Shown here: positions 1-5,002 of the stretch, piece after piece | Numbering within the stretch: the first letter of the stretch is position 1 | Layout of the letters: each line of letters starts with the position of its first letter | Assembly: GCA_013330355.1 (NCBI GenBank) | Contig: DUIM01000140.1 | Location: 7,805 to 13,346 of the forward strand | Length of the DNA: 5,542 bases | Source of the DNA: Methanosarcinales archaeon | GTDB taxonomy: Archaea; Halobacteriota; Methanosarcinia; Methanosarcinales; Methanocomedenaceae | Direction: 5' to 3' | The notes under the pieces: model-generated | What the model saw: only the letters and a program-made list of their open reading frames with translations | What the model was told of the DNA's origin: nothing | Databases searched by the model: none | Made by a program: the position numbers and the translations under genes

Positions 1-1270
1 CCTCATTGATCTTCTTGCCGATGGTCTTCCCCACCATGGCAGCCGCCAGCGGACCTCTTGCCATACCGATAAGTTTGTTGTACGGAGCACCGATCGCCAG
101 TCCCTTGTAGACCTGGTCCTCAAGCGTGATACCGCCTGCGACAGCCACATCAGGCACATAGTCACCGCGGTCATCCAGTTTCTTTATGTACTGGTGCAGC
201 AGGGAATATATCTCCACCTGCGGCATACCCCATTCATTCATCATTCTCCAGGGGCTCATACCTGTACCGCCGCCGGCACCGTCCACAGTCAAAAGGTCAA
301 TCTCGGCCTTGCTGGCATACTTCACTGCCCTGGCCAGGTCAGCGGGCCTGTATGCACCTGTCTTTAAAAAGACATGCTTGGCACCAAGATTTCGCAGCTC
401 TTCAACACGGTCCATGAACCCCTTTTCGGTCACCATGCCGATCCGGCTGTGCCTTTCGAACTCATGGAAACTTCCCATGTTGAATGCATCGATCACATCA
501 GGGTCAAGTGGGTCCGGCAGTACTATATACCCGCGCCTGCGCAGTAGCTGTGCCCTCTCCAGGGTGTTCAGCTTGACCTCGCCGCCGATGTCCTTGGCAC
601 CCTGTCCCCATTTCAACTCAACAGTCTCAATACCCAGTTTCTCCATTCCGTATTCCTGTACGCCCAGACCAGTATCTTCCACATTGGCCTGCAAAATGAT
701 ATCACCGTATCCGTCCCTCTGCCAGTCTTTGTACAATTTGATCCTGTTTGCCAGGTCGGGTGAATGTTCTACACGTCCGTTCTCAATTATGGAATCAGGG
801 TCCATGCCGCAAACGTTCTCGCCGATGGTCAGGGGCACGCCTGCAATGGCACAACCGATGGCCAGGCCGTCCCAGTTGTTACTGGCCACAGCAGTACTGC
901 CGAGACCCGGGATGATAAAAGGCAGTCTCAGTTTGATTTCCTTGTCCTTACCGATCCTTACCTCAAGGTCCACATTCGGGAATATGGCCTTATCGCTGTC
1001 TGCTTCAATACCGATTGCACCCACAGCTGTCCCCATAATATTGAAATGGCTAAGGTCCAGCGGATAGTCCTTCTCCGAAGCCGAGGTAGTAATCCCGTAC
1101 GGCTGGGGATAGATTACCTCGGGTCCGCGGTAAGCTGATTTACCAATCTCGCACATGCCGATACACCCTTCCACACAGGTGACACACATGCCGCTGATAG
1201 GGCTTACCGAATCTTCGGTCCTGTTCTTTGTCAGCGTTGCCGCCGTTGCATTTATTCTTGTTAATGACAT
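1..1270 (-). CDS. GltB-type FMN-binding glutamate synthase family protein, N-terminal Cys motif (partial, 3' end off window)
   Basis: 423 codons are visible from an ATG at 1270 to the left edge; the C-terminus lies outside. The start is supported by GGAGG at 1277-1281 with a 6-nt spacer and by N-terminal similarity to the paralogue at 4999. Seen: residues 29-40 carry four cysteines (C29, C32, C36, C40; C-X2-C-X3-C-X3-C), which could bind an iron-sulfur cluster. From about residue 115 a Glu_synthase-type (beta/alpha)8 barrel follows, with the FMN-pocket motifs QGAK (223-226), GAGGGTGMSPW (331-341) and VAGGIT (377-382). No glutaminase domain precedes it. Relative to true GltB, as I remember that family, TGEGG is replaced by GENVCG (150-155) and the HHDIYS stretch after QGAK is absent. 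A flavin oxidoreductase fold is therefore well supported, but glutamate synthesis is doubtful. It is the last visible gene of the leftward operon and probably exchanges electrons with the NuoEF/HoxU-like subunits. There is no signal peptide or membrane segment, so it is probably cytoplasmic. Confidence 0.85.
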   Translation of the reverse strand, partial: MSLTRINATAATLTKNRTEDSVSPISGMCVTCVEGCIGMCEIGKSAYRGPEVIYPQPYGITTSASEKDYPLDLSHFNIMGTAVGAIGIEADSDKAIFPNVDLEVRIGKDKEIKLRLPFIIPGLGSTAVASNNWDGLAIGCAIAGVPLTIGENVCGMDPDSIIENGRVEHSPDLANRIKLYKDWQRDGYGDIILQANVEDTGLGVQEYGMEKLGIETVELKWGQGAKDIGGEVKLNTLERAQLLRRRGYIVLPDPLDPDVIDAFNMGSFHEFERHSRIGMVTEKGFMDRVEELRNLGAKHVFLKTGAYRPADLARAVKYASKAEIDLLTVDGAGGGTGMSPWRMMNEWGMPQVEIYSLLHQYIKKLDDRGDYVPDVAVAGGITLEDQVYKGLAIGAPYNKLIGMARGPLAAAMVGKTIGKKINE

Positions 1271-1315
1271 ATTTTTCCTCCAAATTTTGTGTTCAATGAC
1301 TTTTCTTTTTTAATT

Positions 1316-1344
1316 ATTCTAATTATCCGGATCAATTCATTCAA
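1316..1344 (-). promoter_or_regulatory. Possible internal promoter/operator before the GltB-like gene
   Basis: The 86-bp gap between the HoxU-like gene and the GltB-like gene is AT-rich and shows no terminator hairpin with a T-run on the minus strand, so readthrough is expected. It contains a near-palindrome at 1321-1337 (AATTATCC / GGATCAATT, one unpaired base). On the minus strand this sits between TTGAAT (1339-1344) and TAGAAT (1316-1321), which are 17 bp apart. In a bacterium that would resemble a sigma70 promoter with an operator in its spacer. In an archaeon the hexamers mean little, and only the palindrome would matter. AT-rich sequence gives such matches by chance, so this is a weak call. 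Confidence 0.2.
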
Positions 1345-1356
1345 AATCTATACCTG

Positions 1357-2070
1357 TTATTTCACATCCTCAGGTCCCTTCACACATGACAGGCACGGTA
1401 CCATGAAGCACATGGCCTCACCGTAATCAGGGGCACATACCGGCTCGGTATTGATACATCCGCTGCACAACACGGTCTCTGCCTGTGGTCCCTGGCACCG
1501 CAGTTCAACGACCGGGCAGATATACATGCAAGCACCACACTTACGGCACTCCTCGGAATTCATGTCAAAGGGAGTGGTGATGTAGCGCTCAGGACCCCTG
1601 CCAGCGAACCCGATGGCTTTGGCTCCCATCTGTTCCTCGCACATGCGCACACACAGCCCGCACAGTATGCAGTCGTCGTTCAGGGGTTCGAACCTGACCT
1701 CTTTTAGTTCAAGCAGTGCGGCCATGTCCTGTAGTTTCTTTGAACTAGGACACCGTGCAATCAGCAGTTCCAGGATAGTCTTCCTGGTCTTGATCACCCT
1801 GTTGCTGTGGGTTCGCACCTCCAGTCCCTCCCATACCGGGTGCATGCACGAAGCGACAAGTTTGGTTTTATCACCGCTACCGATCTCAACCACACAGAGC
1901 CTGCATACACCGTATGGTGTAAGCCCCTCGTCATGGCATAGCGTGGGGATATCTATCCCGTAGAACTGTATTGCCTCCAGCAGGCTCCAGTGAGGGTCTG
2001 CCTGCACTTCGGCACCGTTCAACATGATCTTCACCATTTCTCCTCGTGGTGCTTGTGAATTTTGTGACAT
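1357..2070 (-). CDS. HoxU/NuoG-N-terminus-like iron-sulfur subunit (BfuA-like connector) with Cys-rich tail
   Basis: 237 aa from the preferred ATG at 2070. A GTG at 2079 in the same frame would add three residues and overlap the upstream stop as GTGA. ATG is preferred because AAAGGAG at 2079-2085 lies 8 nt upstream of it. Numbering from the ATG: a plant-type [2Fe-2S] domain with C45, C56, C59 and C75; a helical stretch where NuoG/HoxU usually hold a His-Cys3 [4Fe-4S] cluster but only C107 remains (LIARCPSSKK); then a 2[4Fe-4S] ferredoxin domain with C134/C137/C140/C144 and C175/C178/C181/C185. The last 46 residues add seven cysteines (192, 202, 205, 212, 221, 226, 229). There is no hydrogenase H-cluster domain or molybdopterin domain. 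Family knowledge says such subunits pass electrons between the NuoF-like flavin and a partner enzyme. Here the partner is probably the GltB-like protein encoded next (inference). Confidence 0.9.
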   Translation of the reverse strand: MSQNSQAPRGEMVKIMLNGAEVQADPHWSLLEAIQFYGIDIPTLCHDEGLTPYGVCRLCVVEIGSGDKTKLVASCMHPVWEGLEVRTHSNRVIKTRKTILELLIARCPSSKKLQDMAALLELKEVRFEPLNDDCILCGLCVRMCEEQMGAKAIGFAGRGPERYITTPFDMNSEECRKCGACMYICPVVELRCQGPQAETVLCSGCINTEPVCAPDYGEAMCFMVPCLSCVKGPEDVK

Positions 2071-2075
2071 CCGAA

Positions 2076-3926
2076 TCACTCCTTTATAACTGCATCAAAC
2101 TTACAAACGTCATAGCAGATGCCGCATTTGATACATTTCCCAGCGTCCAGTACATGGGGCTGCTTCGTTTCTCCGGTAATGGCCTCTGCCGGACATTTCT
2201 TAAGGCACAGGCCGCAGCCAGTACAATTGTCGGCATCGATACTGTATGTAATAAGTTCAGTGCACACGCCTGCCGGACATTTGTGGTCCTTGATGTGTGC
2301 CTCGTACTCGTCCCTGAAGTATTTCAGGGTGGACATCACCGGATTCGGTGCTGTCTGGCCCAGGCCGCACAGGGAAGCGTCCTTCAGCACTTCAGACAGG
2401 TCCTGTATCAGGTCAAGGTCTTCCATCCTGCCCCTGCCCTCTGTAATGTTCGTAAGTATCTCGCCCATGCGAAGCAGCCCCTCGCGACAGGGCACGCATT
2501 TACCGCATGACTCTTCCATCAGGAAGTTGATGAAGTACAGTGCTACGTCCACCATACAGGTGTCCTCGTCCATCACTATCATACCGCCGGACCCCATCAT
2601 GGACCCTACTTCGGTCAGCCGGTCGTAGTCCACAGGCAGGTCGATGAGCGATTCGGGTATACACCCGCCACTGGGCCCGCCGGTCTGGACGGCTTTGAAA
2701 GCCTTGCCATCAGGGATGCCGCCGCCGATATCAAAGATGATCTCACGCAGTGTCATGCCCATTGGCACTTCAACCAGGCCGGTGTTGTTGATCTTGCCGA
2801 CAAGACTGAACACCTTGGTGCCCTTGCTGGACTCGGTACCAATAGCAGAATACCAGTCTGCACCGTTATTTATGATCAGGGGGATGTTGGCCCAGGTCTC
2901 TACATTATTCAGATTGGACGGGCGGTCCCATAGTCCCTTATCTGAAGTGTGGATGTACTTGGCTCTTGGTTCACCTGGCTTTCCTTCCAGCGATGCCATA
3001 AGTGCAGTGGATTCTCCGCATACGAACGCACCGCCGCCACGGTTGACCTTCAGGTCGAAGCCAAAGCCCGAGCCCAGTATATTGTCTCCCAGCAGACCCG
3101 CCTCACGTGCCTGCTTAATTGCCAGGTTGATGTTCTTTAGCGCCAGTGGATATTCGTTCCTTACATATACATACCCTTCATTTGAGCCAATAGCATAAGC
3201 GCCGATGATCATTCCTTCCAGCACGCTGTGGGGATTTCCTTCCAGGATACTGCGGTCCATGAAGGCTCCCGGATCGCCCTCGTCTGCATTGCAGATGACA
3301 TATTTGATGTCACCCTGTGCATTACGGGTGGATTCCCATTTTCGTCCGGTTGGAAAACCTCCTCCACCACGGCCCCTGATGCCTGAATTCTTAATTTCAT
3401 CAACCACATCCATTGGCTGCATTCCACCCAGCACTTTTACAAGGGCAGAATAACCTCCGATGGCGATGTAATCCTCTATACTGTGGGGGTCTATCTTGCT
3501 GTTATTGCCAAGAATAAGCCGCATCTGTTTTTTATAGAACGGAACTTCGCCTTCAGTCTCAACTAGCTGTCCTGCTTCGTCATCAGTATACAGCAACCTG
3601 TCAATGGTCTTGTTGTTAACAATCGTCTGCTCGATTATTTCAGGAATATCATCTATGGACAATCTCTGGTAGAATATCTCTTGTGGATAGATCAGTGCAA
3701 TGGGTCCGCGTTCACAAAAACCATGGCATCCTGTCGTCCTGACATCCACCTTGTCAGTCAGGCCTTTTGCTGCTATCTCGTTAACAAATGCATCCCTCAC
3801 TTCCAGGCACTGATTTGCCAGACAGCCAGGACCTCCGCAAACAGCAATGCAGGGCTTATCCTGATCTTTTCCGGCCAGTATTTCATTGCGAAGGTCTTCC
3901 AGTTCTTTTGCCGATATTACTTTCAA
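2076..3926 (-). CDS. nuoF: NuoF-like NAD(P)H:FMN flavoprotein with N-terminal [2Fe-2S] and C-terminal 2[4Fe-4S] domains (HndC/HydB/BfuB type)
   Basis: 616 aa, longer than complex I NuoF (about 430-450 aa), because domains are added at both ends. This is the architecture of HydB/HndC-type subunits of bifurcating enzymes. Seen in order: a thioredoxin-like [2Fe-2S] domain (C30, C35, C67, C71); the Gly-rich FMN loop at 182-197 (GIRGRGGGGFPTGRKW); NADEGDPGAFMDR at 213-225 and GGGAFVCGES at 297-306 for NAD(H)/FMN; an SLBB-like region about 375-430; a [4Fe-4S] site with C474, C477, C480 and C520; and a C-terminal ferredoxin domain with C568/C571/C574/C578 and C598/C601/C604/C608. H544 or H548, C550 and C555, perhaps with C457, could form the zinc site described in HydB proteins (inference). 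It should oxidise or reduce NAD(P)H, and the C-terminal domain is the likely ferredoxin contact. The start is TTG. The gene lies 11 nt after the NuoE-like gene. The symbol marks homology only; this is not a complex I operon. Confidence 0.93.
   Translation of the reverse strand: MKVISAKELEDLRNEILAGKDQDKPCIAVCGGPGCLANQCLEVRDAFVNEIAAKGLTDKVDVRTTGCHGFCERGPIALIYPQEIFYQRLSIDDIPEIIEQTIVNNKTIDRLLYTDDEAGQLVETEGEVPFYKKQMRLILGNNSKIDPHSIEDYIAIGGYSALVKVLGGMQPMDVVDEIKNSGIRGRGGGGFPTGRKWESTRNAQGDIKYVICNADEGDPGAFMDRSILEGNPHSVLEGMIIGAYAIGSNEGYVYVRNEYPLALKNINLAIKQAREAGLLGDNILGSGFGFDLKVNRGGGAFVCGESTALMASLEGKPGEPRAKYIHTSDKGLWDRPSNLNNVETWANIPLIINNGADWYSAIGTESSKGTKVFSLVGKINNTGLVEVPMGMTLREIIFDIGGGIPDGKAFKAVQTGGPSGGCIPESLIDLPVDYDRLTEVGSMMGSGGMIVMDEDTCMVDVALYFINFLMEESCGKCVPCREGLLRMGEILTNITEGRGRMEDLDLIQDLSEVLKDASLCGLGQTAPNPVMSTLKYFRDEYEAHIKDHKCPAGVCTELITYSIDADNCTGCGLCLKKCPAEAITGETKQPHVLDAGKCIKCGICYDVCKFDAVIKE
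2079..2085 (-). promoter_or_regulatory. Ribosome binding site deciding the HoxU-like start
   Basis: The minus strand reads AAAGGAG at 2085-2079, running into the TGA stop of the upstream gene. It is 8 nt from ATG 2070, the normal spacing, but overlaps the in-frame GTG at 2079, which therefore cannot use it. An in-frame ATG at 2037 (MVKIML) also has a GAGGAG just upstream, but its spacing is only about 2-4 nt. ATG 2070 is the best choice, and translation is probably coupled to the NuoF-like gene. Confidence 0.6.
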
Positions 3927-3931
3927 TTAAT

Positions 3932-3937
3932 TCACCT
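3932..3937 (-). promoter_or_regulatory. Ribosome binding site supporting a TTG start for the NuoF-like gene
   Basis: AGGTGA follows directly after the NuoE-like stop codon and ends 5 nt before TTG 3926. It matches the 16S anti-Shine-Dalgarno (GGAGGTGA). No ATG or GTG in this frame has a comparable site near the expected N-terminus, so the rare TTG start is credible. Confidence 0.6.
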
Positions 3938-4399
3938 TCAGACTTTTTTACTGTTTAACAGACTCTCGACCTTGATGGGTGTCATCTCCCCGTGGTATTT
4001 CTCATTCTCCACAACCACCGGACCAAGGGCACACGCACCTACACAGTTAACGGTCTCAAGTGTATACTCGCCATCGTCTGTCGTATCACCGGCCTTGATC
4101 TCCAGTTTTCGCTCCAGTTCTTCCAGTACTTTTTTCGAGCCCCTGACATGGCAGGCAGTACCCATGCATACATGTATCTGCTGCTTACCTTTGGGTTTCA
4201 GGCTGAATGCCTTGAAAAAAGTAGCCACGCCAAAGACCTGGACCCTGGGGATATCCAATATTTTAGCCACATATTCAAGAGATTCCTCTGGCAGGTAATT
4301 ATACTCTAGCTGGATGTCCTGTAATATGGATATCAGCGAACCTGGTTCGGCATTGTATTCATCTATTATTGAATCCACTTTGGATTCGTTAGCAGTCAT
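3938..4399 (-). CDS. nuoE: NuoE-like [2Fe-2S] thioredoxin-fold subunit (HndA/HydC/BfuC type)
   Basis: 153 aa, a normal length for NuoE/HndA/HydC proteins. An N-terminal helical part (about 1-70) precedes a thioredoxin-like domain whose [2Fe-2S] ligands are C78 and C83 (CMGTAC) and C119 and C123 (CVGAC). The stretch VQVFGVATFFKAF (53-65) is also typical of the family. ATG 4399 has GGAGG at 4406-4410 with a 6-nt spacer. It is the first gene of the leftward operon, 11 nt ahead of the NuoF-like gene, with which it forms the flavin-containing electron entry module. In HydABC-type enzymes this small subunit docks on the NuoF-like subunit and its cluster is thought to take part in electron gating. 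The protein is soluble, with no signal peptide. Confidence 0.93.
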   Translation of the reverse strand: MTANESKVDSIIDEYNAEPGSLISILQDIQLEYNYLPEESLEYVAKILDIPRVQVFGVATFFKAFSLKPKGKQQIHVCMGTACHVRGSKKVLEELERKLEIKAGDTTDDGEYTLETVNCVGACALGPVVVENEKYHGEMTPIKVESLLNSKKV

Positions 4400-4430
4400 C
4401 TGATTCCTCCTGTTTCATTTTATTTTCCTT

Positions 4431-4459
4431 ACTATAATTTGATTACCGGGTATTGCCAA
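4431..4459 (-). promoter_or_regulatory. Candidate promoter of the leftward operon (sigma70-like match)
   Basis: The minus strand reads TTGGCA (4454-4459), 17 bp, then TATAGT (4431-4436): five of six matches to each bacterial consensus hexamer at ideal spacing. Transcription would begin near 4424, giving a 25-nt leader with the GGAGG site. If the organism is archaeal this match is coincidental. The alternative would then be an AT block such as AATTATTTAG (4481-4490, minus) or TTATAAAA (about 4566-4573, minus), used with a longer leader. Confidence 0.3.
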
Positions 4460-4468
4460 AAAGCAATA
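4451..4468. repeat. Inverted repeat TATTGC-N6-GCAATA, operator candidate
   Basis: Perfect 6-bp arms at 4451-4456 and 4463-4468 flank a CAAAAA spacer, 52 bp upstream of the NuoE-like start. It covers the candidate -35 hexamer and would also lie near the start site expected from the AATTATTTAG block, so a bound repressor could block either promoter. A further TATTGC half-site occurs at 4511-4516. Confidence 0.4.
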
Positions 4469-4586
4469 GAATGTTCCATACTAAATAATTGAAAAAAAAT
4501 GCTTTATGCCTATTGCAACTAATTTGATCTACATAATGTGGCTCGATATGGATAAGATATCACCTTTTATAATTATGCCAATACGG

Positions 4587-4613
4587 ATATAGTCAGCCAT
4601 TTACTGACCATAT
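4587..4613. repeat. Inverted repeat ATATAGTCAG / CTGACCATAT
   Basis: Ten-bp arms with one mismatch (4587-4596 and 4604-4613) around a 7-nt loop. It lies just upstream of a TATA-like block at 4618. The left arm shares the 9-mer TATAGTCAG with 4789-4797. It could be an operator or a short hairpin; no T-run follows immediately, so a terminator is unlikely. Confidence 0.35.
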
Positions 4614-4617
4614 ATTA

Positions 4618-4625
4618 TTTAAATA
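4618..4625 (+). promoter_or_regulatory. Possible archaeal TATA box ahead of a 13-codon ORF
   Basis: TTTAAATA, continuing as TAACC, lies about 40 bp before the GTG of the short ORF at 4661. A start about 25 bp downstream (around 4645) would fall just ahead of its Shine-Dalgarno. The spacing is coherent, but the region is AT-rich, so chance is a serious alternative. Confidence 0.25.
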
Positions 4626-4660
4626 TAACCTTTTTTCAGATGTTAGGAAGGAGCTAGCCG

Positions 4661-4702
4661 GTGTCTAAAAGTTATATAAAAATGTATCTACAGAAGACTT
4701 AA
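4661..4702 (+). CDS. Putative 13-aa leader peptide or relic start of a lost gene
   Basis: GTG at 4661 opens 13 codons (MSKSYIKMYLQKT) ending in TAA at 4700-4702. GGAAGGAG at 4646-4653 is the best Shine-Dalgarno in the gap and lies 7 nt upstream of the GTG. I do not recognise the peptide. It may be a regulatory leader, a small protein, or the surviving 5' end of a decayed gene. Without the ribosome site it would not merit mention. Confidence 0.25.
   Translation: MSKSYIKMYLQKT
4665..4680 (+). promoter_or_regulatory. BRE/TATA-like element for the rightward gene
   Basis: CTAAAAGT followed by TATATAAA (4673-4680) resembles an archaeal BRE plus TATA box on the plus strand. It would start transcription near 4705 and leave a leader of about 295 nt. 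A second AT block at about 4771-4783 would leave about 195 nt. Either leader would contain the inverted repeats at 4860 and 4912. It overlaps the 13-codon ORF, so both readings are unlikely to be right. Confidence 0.25.
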
Positions 4703-4859
4703 GTTAAAAAACGGTGTAGGCAATTTACTTCTTTTAATTAATATTAATAGTTTTCTAATTTGAACGATAATAATATATAATATAACACTATAGTCAGATG
4801 TCGGCTACCTATTAATGGACAACAGAAACGTCATGGAAATTCCCAATATCAGAAGAAAA

Positions 4860-4889
4860 TTGCAGCCCTTTTCATCTGAACATCTGCAA
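4860..4889 (+). repeat. Inverted repeat TTGCAG-N18-CTGCAA
   Basis: Perfect 6-bp arms (4860-4865, 4884-4889) enclose an 18-nt spacer that contains two CATCTG copies. It would lie in the leader of the rightward transcript. It is possibly an operator or a stem; its function is unknown. Confidence 0.3.
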
Positions 4890-4911
4890 ATATACAGCTA
4901 ATTGGATCAAT

Positions 4912-4928
4912 AACCTTTCACCAAGGTT
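4912..4928 (+). repeat. Hairpin AACCTT-TCACC-AAGGTT in rightward leader
   Basis: Perfect 6-bp arms with a 5-nt loop, extendable by one T-G pair (4911/4929). No U-tract follows, so it is not a typical intrinsic terminator. It lies 70 bp before the GTG start and may shape the leader RNA. Confidence 0.35.
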
Positions 4929-4954
4929 GTGCGGGTTATGCAGGGAATTTTATC

Positions 4955-5002
4955 ATGATCAAACAAGTCCGTAAAAATAATAAACAAGAGGCAAAATCGT
5001 GA
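4955..5002 (+). CDS. Putative 15-codon upstream ORF overlapping the next start
   Basis: ATG 4955 opens MIKQVRKNNKQEAKS and stops at TGA 5000-5002, overlapping the GTG (4999-5001) of the next gene as GTGA. A weak AGGGA (4942-4946) lies 8 nt upstream. The lysine-rich peptide is unrecognised. The arrangement would allow translational coupling of the weakly served GTG start. It could equally be chance in AT-rich DNA. Confidence 0.2.
   Translation: MIKQVRKNNKQEAKS

Larger units (their letters stand above)
4636..4887. repeat. Four copies of CAGATG/CATCTG motif
   Basis: TCAGATGT occurs at 4636-4643 and 4794-4801 on the plus strand. Its reverse, CATCTG, occurs twice at 4873-4878 and 4881-4886, with an 8-bp period. 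By simple counting, a given hexamer is expected about 0.3 times on both strands of a 599-bp region. The copies are all on the gltB-like side of the gap, so they may be sites for a regulator of that gene. Confidence 0.3.
4400..4998. other. Divergent intergenic region, AT-rich, no sizeable gene
   Basis: 599 bp between two divergent start codons. It is much richer in A+T than the flanking genes. I found no convincing protein remnant and no tRNA-like fold. It holds the control signals for both transcription units: several inverted repeats, AT blocks that could be archaeal TATA boxes, a repeated CAGATG motif and two very short ORFs, listed separately. The length is generous for two promoters, which leaves room for a structured leader or a small RNA on the rightward side. 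Confidence 0.8.

Noticed and set aside
186..1067. Long open frame on the plus strand opposite the leftward GltB-like gene
   Set aside because: It is antisense to a gene with clear family motifs. Its translation is rich in Ser/Pro/Leu with no recognisable domain and no ribosome site.
1357..2070. [FeFe]-hydrogenase catalytic subunit
   Set aside because: The protein ends after the ferredoxin domain and a short Cys tail; the H-cluster motifs and domain are absent.
2046..3453. Several plus-strand open frames opposite the NuoF-like gene
   Set aside because: All are shadows of a 616-codon gene with FMN, NAD and cluster motifs in the correct order.
3681..4309. Plus-strand open frames opposite the NuoE-like gene
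   Set aside because: They are antisense to a well-supported gene and show no family features.
1357..4399. Respiratory complex I fragment (nuoEFG)
   Set aside because: The NuoF-like protein has extra domains at both ends, the NuoG-like protein is only about 237 aa, and no membrane or NuoB/C/D genes are present.
4737..4748. Perfect 12-bp palindrome ATTAATATTAAT
   Set aside because: It consists only of A and T inside a very AT-rich stretch, so chance is likely.
4400..4998. tRNA, riboswitch, CRISPR array or insertion-sequence remnant in the gap
   Set aside because: I found no cloverleaf, no regularly spaced repeats, no transposase fragment and no terminal inverted repeats with target duplications.
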